Origin: Clostridiales bacterium 38-18 | Lineage (GTDB): Bacteria; Bacillota; Clostridia; Peptostreptococcales; Acidaminobacteraceae | DNA length: 64,000 nucleotides | Reading direction: 5' to 3' | Assembly (NCBI GenBank): GCA_001897605.1 | Contig: MKTL01000006.1 | Span: 287,780 to 351,779, forward strand | Shown: piece by piece, positions 50,666-60,254 of the stretch | Numbering within the stretch: position 1 is the stretch's first letter | How the letters are laid out: each line of letters opens with the position of its first letter | Made by a program: the position numbers and the translations under genes | Notes under the pieces: model-generated | Told to the model about the DNA's origin: nothing | What the model saw: the letters and a program-made list of their open reading frames with translations, nothing else | Databases searched by the model: none

Positions 50666-51088
50666 ATGGAAAAATTTGAAAAAATTACGATTTCAACCGT
50701 AATAGATGCAACTCTAGAAACGGTCTGGCAAGCTTTTACCTTGCCAGAGCATATAACAAAATGGAACTTCGCATCTGATGACTGGCATTGTCCAAGTGCG
50801 ATTAACAACCTTGTAAGCGGGGGCGCATTTTCGTATAGAATGGCTTCAAAAAAAGAAGATATTGGTTTTGATTTTGGTGGTACTTATTTAAAGGTTGAAC
50901 CACTAAATCATATCAGCTATGAGCTTGGTGATGGTAGAGTTGTATCTATTGATTTTAAGAGTCTTGATGCTTCTAGCGTTCTTGTAGAGGAGACCTTTGA
51001 TGCTGAAAAGCTTAATCCCTTAGAATTACAAAGAAACGGTTGGCAGGCCATATTGAATAATTTTAAAAGTCACGCTGAATCGTTATAA
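50666..51088 (+). CDS. SRPBCC / AHSA1 domain protein
   Basis: ISTVIDATLETVWQAFTLPEHITKWNFASDDWHCP; VEETFDAE. Confidence 0.88.
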   Translation: MEKFEKITISTVIDATLETVWQAFTLPEHITKWNFASDDWHCPSAINNLVSGGAFSYRMASKKEDIGFDFGGTYLKVEPLNHISYELGDGRVVSIDFKSLDASSVLVEETFDAEKLNPLELQRNGWQAILNNFKSHAESL

Positions 51089-51093
51089 ATTTA

Positions 51094-51143
51094 AAAAGAG
51101 AGCAGTCACATATCTGATATAGATATCGTAACCGCTCTCTTTT
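51094..51143. terminator. Bidirectional terminator between convergent genes
   Basis: AAAAAGAGAGC...GCTCTCTTTT. Confidence 0.8.
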
Positions 51144-51166
51144 GATTAATAGATGAACCTATTTAA

Positions 51167-52780
51167 TTATGCAAAGGATACATTGTCAGCAACAATTCTT
51201 ACTAAGTTACAGGAAAGATCTGAAATCCTTTCAAGATTGTTTACCATTTCTAGATAATAAACACCAGCTTCTGTACTACATTCATTTGAGTTAAGTCTTG
51301 AGAAATGATCACGACGTGCATCTCTTTGTAATTGATCCATTTCCTGTTCGAGACTGATAACTGAATCTATCATTTGTTGATCTGGTTTTTCTAAGACCTC
51401 TAGTGCCATTTCATAGGTTTCTTTAGTTTTGTTATACATGATTAACAAAGCTTTTTTAGAGACGTCTGATAAAGCAATACGATTATCATTCATGGTCATT
51501 ACTAGCTCAGCTATATTATCCGCATGATCACCAATTCTCTCAATATCATTTACACTATTAAATAAACCATCAAGATATTTTCTATCTGTATCCATTATGT
51601 CTCTATTCGAGAGCTTCACAAGATATTCAGTAATTAATTCTTCAAGCTTATTGACATCTTTTTCATATTCAAAGGTTTTCTTTACTTTATCTAGCTGATC
51701 CTCAAATAGTCCGTCCATGGCAGATACAAGACTTTTCTTAGCGATATCACCCATATTGATGGTCTCGTTGATAACACTTTTAATTGCAATTGTTGGTGTT
51801 TCAAGTATACGCTCATCAATATATTTGGTTAATTTGATTTGTTCTTCACCTTTATCAGGAATAATCCACATCGCTATTTTAATCAAAACAAAAGCAAATG
51901 GAAACTGAAGTATAACGTTTGTTACGTTAAAAATTGTGTGCGCATTAGCAATTTGTCTGCCTACGTCTGTTGGATCAAGCTTGGTTACAATAGAAGTAAT
52001 CGGATGACTTAATACCAGGACAAACAGAAGGGTACCAATCGTATTGAAGGATAAATGAATAATTGCTGCTCTCTTAGCATTTTTACTTGCACCGATTGAT
52101 GATAGTAGAGCAGTTGTACAGGTTCCAATGTTATCACCATAAAGAATTGGTAAAGCAGCTGCAAGTGGCAAAGCACCTGCTGATGCCAATGCGATTAACA
52201 TACCAATAGATGCACTCGAGCTTTGAACGATAAATGTAAGGCCAAAACCAACAAGTACACCTAAAATTGGATTGTGACCGATACTTGTCATCAAATCTTC
52301 AAAAGCCTGAAGCTCTCTAAGAGGCTTTAATGAATCCTTTAAAAACTCCATACCAATAAATAGGATACCTAAACCTATAAGGATTTCTGCTAAGTTTTTA
52401 TGGGAGCCCTTTTTAGATAGCATCCAAATAATCATACCAACGCCAACCGCAATTGGAGCGATTTCATCGATTGATAATGAAACGATTTGACCGGTTACCG
52501 TTGTACCTATATTTGCTCCTAAAATGACGCCGACAGCTTGTGAAAGCTTCATAATACCTGCATTTACAAATCCGACAACCATTACTGTCGTGGCACTAGA
52601 GCTTTGAATTACACCTGTAACGATGACACCCACTAAAACGCCCATAAAACGATTAGTCGTTAAAATTTCAATTATACGTTCTAATTTTTTACCAGCGGCT
52701 TTTTGCAAACCAGCTCCCATCAGCTGCATTCCAAAAAGGAAAAGCCCAAGACCGCCTAAAACACCAATTGCTACTGACAT
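51167..52780 (-). CDS. Na+/phosphate cotransporter with C-terminal PhoU-like domain (NptA/YjbB family)
   Basis: Two QSSSA(T/S) repeats (VIQSSSATTVMVVGFVNAG; IVQSSSASIGMLIALA); C-terminal PhoU-like helical region. Confidence 0.92.
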   Translation of the reverse strand: MSVAIGVLGGLGLFLFGMQLMGAGLQKAAGKKLERIIEILTTNRFMGVLVGVIVTGVIQSSSATTVMVVGFVNAGIMKLSQAVGVILGANIGTTVTGQIVSLSIDEIAPIAVGVGMIIWMLSKKGSHKNLAEILIGLGILFIGMEFLKDSLKPLRELQAFEDLMTSIGHNPILGVLVGFGLTFIVQSSSASIGMLIALASAGALPLAAALPILYGDNIGTCTTALLSSIGASKNAKRAAIIHLSFNTIGTLLFVLVLSHPITSIVTKLDPTDVGRQIANAHTIFNVTNVILQFPFAFVLIKIAMWIIPDKGEEQIKLTKYIDERILETPTIAIKSVINETINMGDIAKKSLVSAMDGLFEDQLDKVKKTFEYEKDVNKLEELITEYLVKLSNRDIMDTDRKYLDGLFNSVNDIERIGDHADNIAELVMTMNDNRIALSDVSKKALLIMYNKTKETYEMALEVLEKPDQQMIDSVISLEQEMDQLQRDARRDHFSRLNSNECSTEAGVYYLEMVNNLERISDLSCNLVRIVADNVSFA

Positions 52781-52842
52781 TATTTAATGCCCCCTAATTT
52801 TAAAGATTTTTAAAAATTGTATACACGATAAATTCCTATCCT

Positions 52843-52848
52843 ATTCTA
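52843..52848 (-). promoter_or_regulatory. Putative extended -10 element of the Na/Pi transporter promoter
   Basis: TGTTAGAAT on - strand (TAGAAT 52848-52843). Confidence 0.45.
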
Positions 52849-52868
52849 ACATAAAATAGATTTTACAA

Positions 52869-52907
52869 TGTTAAATCTATGTAAAGTCGACGTAATTTAG
52901 ATGTAAA
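52869..52907 (-). promoter_or_regulatory. PhoP-box-like tandem hexamers
   Basis: On - strand: TTTACA-N5-ATTACG-N5-TTTACA-N5-TTAACA, exact 11-bp phasing. Confidence 0.7.
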
Positions 52908-52988
52908 AGTGGCTTGAAATCCTTACAAAAATGAAACTGACTGTATTCTACTTAATTTTATGCTAAAATATTATAAGGGGGAATTAAT

Positions 52989-53840
52989 ATGATATTAAGC
53001 ATAAGTAGACGTACCGACATACCCGCATTTTATAGCGAGTGGTTTTATCAGAGAGTAGAGGAGGGATACCTCATCACTCAAAATCCAATGAATCCAAAAC
53101 AGAGACGTAGAATTGAGCTAAATGATCAAATTAGTTGTCTCGTATTTTGGAGTAAAAATCCTGAACCAATGGTTGAAAGGTTAAAAGAAATTGATCATTT
53201 TAACTATTATTTTCACTTTACATTAAATGCATATGGTACAGATATAGAGCCAAATTTACCATCATTAGATAGTAGAATAAAAACTTATATTGATTTGGCT
53301 AGAAAAATTGGAAATAAACGAGTTATATGGCGCTATGATCCAATATTGTTAAATGGTCAGTATAGTACTGAGTTCCATATAGATAGCTTTGCAAAAATAG
53401 CAAAGTCATTATCGCCTTATCTTTCGAAATGTGTTATCAGTTTTATCGATACATATCCAGTAAATAAGAAAAAACTGGAGCAGCATAGCATTCATGCACC
53501 AAGTGCAGATGAAATTAAAACGATTGTAAATGAATTAACTAAAATTGCATTTGAATATGATTTCTTAATAGAAACATGTGCTGAACAATCGTCACTTGAA
53601 GACTTTGGTATCTGTCATGGACACTGTATTGATAAAAAATTAATAGAATCAGAATTTAATGTAAAGCTAAACGAAAAAAAAGACAATTATTTGAGAGAAA
53701 ATTGCGGCTGCGTACAAAGTATAGATGTTGGTGCCTATAGCACTTGTTTAAATCAATGTATTTACTGTTATGCCCAACATAACCAAAACAAATCAAAATA
53801 TTGCTTTGTAGATTCACCATTAATGTGTGGCGTAGAATAA
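52989..53840 (+). CDS. DUF1848 family protein
   Basis: MILSISRRTDIPAFYSEWFYQRV; LVFWSKNPEPM; C-terminal CGCVQSIDVGAYSTCLNQCIYCYA. Confidence 0.88.
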   Translation: MILSISRRTDIPAFYSEWFYQRVEEGYLITQNPMNPKQRRRIELNDQISCLVFWSKNPEPMVERLKEIDHFNYYFHFTLNAYGTDIEPNLPSLDSRIKTYIDLARKIGNKRVIWRYDPILLNGQYSTEFHIDSFAKIAKSLSPYLSKCVISFIDTYPVNKKKLEQHSIHAPSADEIKTIVNELTKIAFEYDFLIETCAEQSSLEDFGICHGHCIDKKLIESEFNVKLNEKKDNYLRENCGCVQSIDVGAYSTCLNQCIYCYAQHNQNKSKYCFVDSPLMCGVE

Positions 53841-53853
53841 TCATACAGAAAAA

Positions 53854-53876
53854 AGAGAGTGCTTATCGCACTCTCT
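53854..53876 (-). terminator. Intrinsic terminator of the rsgI-like gene (- strand)
   Basis: AGAGAGTGC-ttatc-GCACTCTCT; T-run only on - strand side. Confidence 0.75.
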
Positions 53877-53887
53877 AACTATTTATA

Positions 53888-55120
53888 TTAGTTTCCTTTA
53901 GTATTTCCTTTAGTGTTACCTTTATTAGTGTTTTCCTTATCACCCTTGTTGTTCTTTGGCACTATGGGTTTGCCTGATGGGTTTTTAGTTTCTGGCTCAG
54001 TTGATGGCTCTGTGGTTAACTCAGAAGGAGATTCTATTGATTCACTTGTTGGCTCAGTGGGTTTAACTTTATCCTTATTTTCACTATTATTCTTACCATT
54101 GCTGCCGTTATTTTTGCCTCCGCTATTATTGTTATCATTATTATGCTTCATATTATCATTTGAAGTTTCAGGACTTGAAGGTGACACATTTGTTTCATTT
54201 TCTTGCTGTTCTATAAAGCCCTTTAGCTCCTCAATCAATGAATCATAGTTTACATCAGCTAGAGCAAGTTTAGCTCTAAAAGCTGATATATCAACATTTA
54301 ACGTTTCAAGTGTGTTTAAAAGTTTGTTAATCTCATTAACCTTAGCTTGATCACTCTTTTGAATGATGGTACCAAATCGTTCAAACTGATTAATCATAGC
54401 TTCTTCAGAGAAATATTCTTTAACATTAGTCTGATCTGAACCCTGATCTAAAACATATAGTCCAACAGAAACTGATTTATCTTTAGCAGCTTTTAAATCA
54501 TCTTTGGTTGCTTTATTATATGCAACATTTACTTCTTGAAGAATTTCTGAATCAGTAATCTTTTCTTCTAATTTACTTTCAATATTTGAAACTGTAACGT
54601 CATTTTTTAGACTACGTTTTACTGGTATCGTGGTTACAAGTACATAATCATCTATTAAATCCTCAGAATCGATAAAACCGTTTTCAATTGCTAGTGAAAC
54701 GACAGTCTCAACAGCGTCCTCAACCGACATCCCCTTAATGGCCTCTAGAGCTAGAGAGGCAGCGTCCTCATTAAGAGCAGTATACCTTAACACCTTATCA
54801 TTTGCATTTAACTCAAGCTGAACACTTGGATTAATATCAATTGTGACCACCGTTGCCGTCGCATAACTCATTTGATATAGATTAAGTCCAAAAAGACTCG
54901 AAAAAACAATTGCAATTAAAGCTGCCGCAGCAACTATCGATCTTCTATTAAACATGGATATAATGTTATTATTAGCTGTATATAAATCTTCACTATTCAC
55001 CCAGATTTTTTGACCGACCAATAAACCTGCTTTATTTTTTATCCTTTTATATTGATTATCATTTGTTAAAATAATAGAATAGTTTTCATGAACACTTAAA
55101 ACGATTCCTTTGTATAACAT
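53888..55120 (-). CDS. Anti-sigma factor RsgI-like (RsgI_N) single-TM protein with Asn/Gly/Lys-rich C-terminus
   Basis: MLYKGIVLSVHENYSIILTNDNQYKRIKNKAGLLVGQKIW; TM; ATATVVTIDINPSVQLELNANDKVL typical of RsgI family. Confidence 0.85.
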   Translation of the reverse strand: MLYKGIVLSVHENYSIILTNDNQYKRIKNKAGLLVGQKIWVNSEDLYTANNNIISMFNRRSIVAAAALIAIVFSSLFGLNLYQMSYATATVVTIDINPSVQLELNANDKVLRYTALNEDAASLALEAIKGMSVEDAVETVVSLAIENGFIDSEDLIDDYVLVTTIPVKRSLKNDVTVSNIESKLEEKITDSEILQEVNVAYNKATKDDLKAAKDKSVSVGLYVLDQGSDQTNVKEYFSEEAMINQFERFGTIIQKSDQAKVNEINKLLNTLETLNVDISAFRAKLALADVNYDSLIEELKGFIEQQENETNVSPSSPETSNDNMKHNNDNNNSGGKNNGSNGKNNSENKDKVKPTEPTSESIESPSELTTEPSTEPETKNPSGKPIVPKNNKGDKENTNKGNTKGNTKGN

Positions 55121-55285
55121 CGCCGCACCTTCTTTCTCTTATGTAATATTATACGATTTTTCTTCAAAAATTAGGTGACAAATCCTTATTTTTTTATAGT
55201 TTATTCCATTCATTTTTAATCTTAAGAAATGATATTATTAATTATGGGTAACTATATATTACTAAATTATATATAGGAGGCTTAC

Positions 55286-56161
55286 ATGAAAAAAATTATA
55301 CCACATATTTGGTTTGACAAAGAAGCTCTTGAAGCAGCTCAAAGATACGTATCAGTTTTTGAAAATGCTGAAATTAATCACACAACTGTACTTGAAGATA
55401 CTCCGTCAGGCACGGCACATCTCGTAGAGCTCACATTAGCAGGACAGCCCTTTCAGTTCATCTCTGCAGGTCCTTTCTTCACACCAAATCCAACAATTTC
55501 CTTTCTCATCAATTGTATAACGAAAGAAGAGGTTGATCGGTTTTACAATTGCTTTATCGAAGGTGGATTTGAGCTAATGCCTTTGGGGAACTATCCATTT
55601 AGTCCTTATTATGCGTGGGTTGAGGACAAATTTCATGTGTCGTGGCAAATCATGCTTAACCATGCGCCTAAATCTGACCAAAAGATAATACCAACACTAA
55701 TGTATGTTGGCAAACATCTCGGAGAATGTGAGCAAGCTATAACTCATTATATAAACACATTTGATGGTTCACTGAAAGGTGAAATAACTCGTTATTTCGA
55801 AGAAGCACCAAATCCAGACAACAGCGTCAAACACGTTAATTTTATTATTGACGACTTGATGCTTGGTGCCATGGACAGTGGCTATGATCATAACTATCAA
55901 TTTAATGAAGGCGTTTCATTTATAATCCCTTGTGATACACAAGAAGAAATCGATCATTATTGGTCAAAATTGTCTCATGATCCTGAAGCTGAGCAATGTG
56001 GCTGGTGTCGAGATCAATTTGGTGTCTCTTGGCAAATAGCACCTACTATAATGGGTGAACTATTAAATACAGATAATCAAGAAATAAAATCTAACGTAAT
56101 TCAAACCTTTTTAGGTATGAAGAAATTTGATATTAATCAGTTAAAGAAGGCAGCTGAATAA
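55286..56161 (+). CDS. VOC superfamily protein (PhnB / 3-demethylubiquinone methyltransferase-like), tandem domains
   Basis: [26 protein letters not shown]; repeated VSWQI motif in each half. Confidence 0.88.
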   Translation: MKKIIPHIWFDKEALEAAQRYVSVFENAEINHTTVLEDTPSGTAHLVELTLAGQPFQFISAGPFFTPNPTISFLINCITKEEVDRFYNCFIEGGFELMPLGNYPFSPYYAWVEDKFHVSWQIMLNHAPKSDQKIIPTLMYVGKHLGECEQAITHYINTFDGSLKGEITRYFEEAPNPDNSVKHVNFIIDDLMLGAMDSGYDHNYQFNEGVSFIIPCDTQEEIDHYWSKLSHDPEAEQCGWCRDQFGVSWQIAPTIMGELLNTDNQEIKSNVIQTFLGMKKFDINQLKKAAE

Positions 56162-56183
56162 AAGCTTCGATTGGAGGAATGTA

Positions 56184-57662
56184 ATGTTATCAAATGTACT
56201 ATTTTTGCTACTCTTTGTTTTGGTTGGAAGCGTGATAGGTGGCTTCATAATAAATATTCGTCACCAAAAAGCTTTAAAGAAGATGAATCATTCCTTAGAG
56301 CTTCTAACTAAAGGCAACTATAAAGTCTCTTTTGATGTAAAGAATAAGCTGATAAAGGAGACAAGTGCATTATTAACGCAGTTAAGCGAAAATTACGAAC
56401 GCACATTTGAGGAACTTCTCATTACCTCTTTAAAAACTAACACGCTTTCAGATGAGCTTACAGAATTCATGTCAAAAAATGCAAGCAGAATGAATGAAAT
56501 GGTAGAAAATGTCGATACGATTTCAAATTCTTCTCAAAGTTATCTTTTGAATATTACTTCAACTAACGATGATATTACAAGTGTTGCCAATTATGTAAAT
56601 GAAATCACGGACAGTATGAAGCAAGCAAAAATTGCATCCGGTGAGACCTACAATCGATCAAAACGATCTATGGCTGAAGTTCAAGCGACTATGAGCACTG
56701 TTGAGACAATGGCTGAATCAACGAACCGATTTGTAGAACAAATCGATAATTTAGTAACCTTTGCAAATGCAATCAACCAAATTACCGATACAATTGAATC
56801 GATTTCATCTAACACCAGCTTGCTTGCACTTAATGCGAGTATTGAAGCTGCTCGTGCTGGGGAAGCTGGTCGAGGCTTTTCTATCGTTGCTGATGAGATT
56901 AGAAAGCTTGCTCAAAGTACTTCTGAGTCACTGACAGATATCGTATCAAGCGTGTCGGCTATTACTACAGCGCTTAAAGCGACTGAACAAGAGACTGAGA
57001 AAAGCTCAGAAATGAGTGAGTCTGTTAAAACACAAGTCTTCGGAACAAGTAAAATCTTCGAAGCAATTTCATCTGATTCTAAATTGACTGAAGATCGCGT
57101 TGAACATGCCTTTACAGCTTTAGACAGACTTTCGAATGCCGTACATGCAATTGAAAAAAAGATTGAAGCGATTTCTGAGCATACATCGACTAATAATCAA
57201 ACGGTTTTAACCACCAAAGCAATTGTTACAACCATGCGTTCTGAAATCGATAAGCTTAAAACATCTGCTTTAAACCTAGGCGACATAAACGAACGCTTTT
57301 ATCAAACGATTTCTTCTAAAAGCATTGATGTGATTTTAACACAGCAGCTAGAGTTCTTAATAAAGGAATACCAAGCAAAACGTTCGGTCGAAGAAGCTAA
57401 GAGCTTTGCAAAGCAACACAAAATATCGAATTATCAAATACTCGATCAAACTGGTAAAATAATTACGGCAACTGAGTCTGAAAGTATTGGACTCAACTTA
57501 TTTGATATATATCCACCATATAAGGAATACTATAATTCTAAATCAAGTTCCTATCTACTAACACCTATTGTAAAAAGATTAGATGGCTATTATGCTAAAT
57601 TTGCTGCTGTAAGAAAGGAGAAGGCTCTGATCATTATTGAGTACTCCTTTAACATTAAATAA
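56184..57662 (+). CDS. Methyl-accepting chemotaxis protein with C-terminal sensory-like domain
   Basis: [34 protein letters not shown]; one N-terminal TM; extra C-terminal domain. Confidence 0.88.
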   Translation: MLSNVLFLLLFVLVGSVIGGFIINIRHQKALKKMNHSLELLTKGNYKVSFDVKNKLIKETSALLTQLSENYERTFEELLITSLKTNTLSDELTEFMSKNASRMNEMVENVDTISNSSQSYLLNITSTNDDITSVANYVNEITDSMKQAKIASGETYNRSKRSMAEVQATMSTVETMAESTNRFVEQIDNLVTFANAINQITDTIESISSNTSLLALNASIEAARAGEAGRGFSIVADEIRKLAQSTSESLTDIVSSVSAITTALKATEQETEKSSEMSESVKTQVFGTSKIFEAISSDSKLTEDRVEHAFTALDRLSNAVHAIEKKIEAISEHTSTNNQTVLTTKAIVTTMRSEIDKLKTSALNLGDINERFYQTISSKSIDVILTQQLEFLIKEYQAKRSVEEAKSFAKQHKISNYQILDQTGKIITATESESIGLNLFDIYPPYKEYYNSKSSSYLLTPIVKRLDGYYAKFAAVRKEKALIIIEYSFNIK

Positions 57663-57680
57663 ATATTTAGTAATGAAGGG

Positions 57681-57717
57681 AATATGCGGATTCAATAGTG
57701 AATTCGCATATTTTTTT
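57681..57717 (+). terminator. Intrinsic terminator after MCP
   Basis: AATATGCGGATTCA-atag-TGAATTCGCATATTTTTTT. Confidence 0.88.
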
Positions 57718-57862
57718 ATATTCACCACATTCTCATTTGTAGTATTATCTGATAATTTAACCTATATAGATTTTTAATTAAAGGATTTTAACAGTGAATG
57801 TAGAAGTTATAATAGGGTAAGTATAGAAGGACAGTTTTTCACATATAAATACAGGAGGCTTT

Positions 57863-58405
57863 ATGACACAATCAAAAGTTGTCGTATATATTGCGATGTC
57901 ATTAGATGGCTTTATCGCAAAACCAGATGGAGATTTGACTTTTTTATCATTGGTTGAAAGGGAAGGCGAAGATTATGGGTATCATCAATTTCTAACAACC
58001 GTCGGCTCTGTGCTAATGGGCAGAAAAACTTATGAAAAAGTCATGTCCTTCGGTATACCCTTTCCACATCAGGATGTGCCTTGCTATATCATTACATCAA
58101 AAGAGAAGAATACAAGCGATGGCCCAGAGTTTTATAATGGAGACCTTAATGCACTGATTCAAAGGTTAAAGACTTTGGAGGGCGATGTTTTCGTAGATGG
58201 TGGTGCTGAGCTAGTGAATACACTTCATATAATGGATTTGATTGATAGATGGATCATTTCTGTAATTCCAACCTTTATAGGTGAAGGCGTTAGATTATTT
58301 AAAGAAAAATCCATGGATCAAGTTTTAAATCTCGTCAAAGTAGAATCCTTTCAGACAGGATTGGTACAGCTCACATATGATAGAAAGGAGAATCAATATG
58401 TCTAA
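57863..58405 (+). CDS. Dihydrofolate reductase family protein (RibD C-terminal-like)
   Basis: VVVYIAMSLDGFIAKPDGDLTFL; GSVLMGRKTYEKV; VDGGAELV. Confidence 0.9.
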   Translation: MTQSKVVVYIAMSLDGFIAKPDGDLTFLSLVEREGEDYGYHQFLTTVGSVLMGRKTYEKVMSFGIPFPHQDVPCYIITSKEKNTSDGPEFYNGDLNALIQRLKTLEGDVFVDGGAELVNTLHIMDLIDRWIISVIPTFIGEGVRLFKEKSMDQVLNLVKVESFQTGLVQLTYDRKENQYV

Positions 58406-59345
58406 ACCCTTTAAAACTGGCTTAACCGTTGGCAAATTCGCACCCTTTCACAATGGACATCAATTCCTTATAGAATCATCCCTCAAAGAGGTCGAAAAGC
58501 TTTTTGTTATCGTATACGATGCGCCAAAACACACGCACATTCCGTTAACGGTTAGAGCAAACTGGATCAGGATGCAATATCCAGAAGTGACTGTTATAGA
58601 AGGATGGCATGTGCCTACTGATGTTGGCTGGACAGATGAAATTCAACAAAAGCATGTGGATTTTATCATAGAACTATTAGCTGGACAAAAGATTGATGTT
58701 TTCTTTTCAAGTGAAGCGTATGGCTTTAGAATGAGTCATGCTCTAAATGCAGAAAATAGAATCGTAGACATCGACCGTAAAGAAATTCATGTAACCGGAA
58801 CCGATATAAGAAGCAATCCTTATGCCAACCGTAACTTTGTACCACCAGCGGTGTATAGCGACTTCATTACAAAAGTAGCATTTCTTGGCTTCAATCGTGA
58901 AATGACATTTAGATTGGTTAAAAAGCTTAGCGAAATTTATCAGACAGAGCTAGTCACCCCTTATAATAACGTCTTTGAAATAGAAGAAATAGGTTTGGCC
59001 ATTCATAAAGTTGCCACTGAAATAAGGTCTAAAACCAGCGATGCCAATCAATTTTTATTTATACAAGCTGGATTGTATGAGCTTAACTTGATGTATCGTC
59101 AAAAGCATCATGTGGATCATCCAGAATTCTTAAGCATTCAAGCGGATCATATGCTACAGCCGGATGTTGTATTTATCGTGATGAGTGAAGATACCATAGA
59201 AAATCGTAAGTTGATAGGTGAATTTCAGATGCGCAATTTACCTTATATTGCGTTAGTTGGGAATATGGAAAACCAATTGGTCAAAGTAGATAATATCCTG
59301 AAACTCTATAAAAAATTTACCAACCCATTAACCATAGAACTATAG
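58398..59345 (+). CDS. NadR-like protein: NMN adenylyltransferase domain + degenerate kinase-like domain
   Basis: GLTVGKFAPFHNGHQFLIE; HVTGTDIRSNP; C-terminal half resembles NadR ribosylnicotinamide kinase without a normal Walker A. Confidence 0.8.
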   Translation: MSKPFKTGLTVGKFAPFHNGHQFLIESSLKEVEKLFVIVYDAPKHTHIPLTVRANWIRMQYPEVTVIEGWHVPTDVGWTDEIQQKHVDFIIELLAGQKIDVFFSSEAYGFRMSHALNAENRIVDIDRKEIHVTGTDIRSNPYANRNFVPPAVYSDFITKVAFLGFNREMTFRLVKKLSEIYQTELVTPYNNVFEIEEIGLAIHKVATEIRSKTSDANQFLFIQAGLYELNLMYRQKHHVDHPEFLSIQADHMLQPDVVFIVMSEDTIENRKLIGEFQMRNLPYIALVGNMENQLVKVDNILKLYKKFTNPLTIEL

Positions 59346-59366
59346 AATACTAAGTTGGGGGATCAT

Positions 59367-60245
59367 ATGAACGTAATCGAACTGAATCAACTTACAAAAT
59401 ACTACGGAAAATCAAGAGGCATCGAACAAGTCACTTTGGATGTAAAAGAAGGCGAGATTTTTGGATTTATCGGCCCAAATGGCGCTGGAAAGTCTACCAC
59501 TATTAGAACCATGCTTGGATTATTATATCCAGACTCTGGTACGGCGAAAATTTTTGGTAAAGACTGCTTTATGTCTGGACCAGAAATACGTCAGGAAATA
59601 GGTTATTTGCCATCTGAGGTTTTCTACTATGATAAGATGAAGGTCATCGATTTACTGAATTATACCGCAGGCTTTTTCAAAAACAAAAATTCTAAAGTTA
59701 AAATGCGCGAGCTTGCAGAAATCATGGAGCTAGACCTTAAAAAGAGAATTGAGGATCTTTCTTATGGTAATAAGAAAAAAGTCGGTATCGTACAAGGACT
59801 CATGCATTCACCTAAACTGATCGTCCTTGATGAACCTACGAGTGGTCTCGACCCCTTGATGCAGCAAAAATTCTTCGATATCATAAAAAAAGAAAATCAA
59901 AATGGTGCGAGTGTCTTTTTCTCATCGCATATTTTAGCAGAGGTTCAAAGTCTATGTAATCGAGTTGCGATCATAAAAGATGGTCAAATTATTAAAGTGG
60001 ATGATATAAAATCCATGAGAGAGGACAACTATAAAAAAGTAACACTAAAAGGCAATCAGATCCCATCAGATCAGTTTATCAACCTTCAAGGTGTAACCAA
60101 TATTCATCATGTTGATCGCGAACTTAAATTTTTCTATAAAGGAGATATCAATCAATTAACGCATCTCGTCAGTCAAAACAGCCTCAAAGACGTTCTAATA
60201 GAAGAACCGACGCTTGAAGAAATCTTCATGCACTATTATCGTTAG
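59367..60245 (+). CDS. ABC transporter ATP-binding protein
   Basis: GFIGPNGAGKSTTIRTMLGLL; LSYGNKKKVGIVQGLMHSPKLIVLDEPTSGLDP; ATG 59367. Confidence 0.95.
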   Translation: MNVIELNQLTKYYGKSRGIEQVTLDVKEGEIFGFIGPNGAGKSTTIRTMLGLLYPDSGTAKIFGKDCFMSGPEIRQEIGYLPSEVFYYDKMKVIDLLNYTAGFFKNKNSKVKMRELAEIMELDLKKRIEDLSYGNKKKVGIVQGLMHSPKLIVLDEPTSGLDPLMQQKFFDIIKKENQNGASVFFSSHILAEVQSLCNRVAIIKDGQIIKVDDIKSMREDNYKKVTLKGNQIPSDQFINLQGVTNIHHVDRELKFFYKGDINQLTHLVSQNSLKDVLIEEPTLEEIFMHYYR

Positions 60246-60254
60246 GAGGCACTG

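Noticed and set aside
53913-54248. 111-aa + strand ORF over rsgI-like C-terminus
   Set aside because: Leu/Ser-rich antisense of the Asn/Gly/Lys-rich low-complexity tail
55121-55200. Search for a SigI-type promoter before the rsgI-like gene
   Set aside because: Only a vegetative-looking TATAAT was visible; no convincing SigI -35/-10 pair
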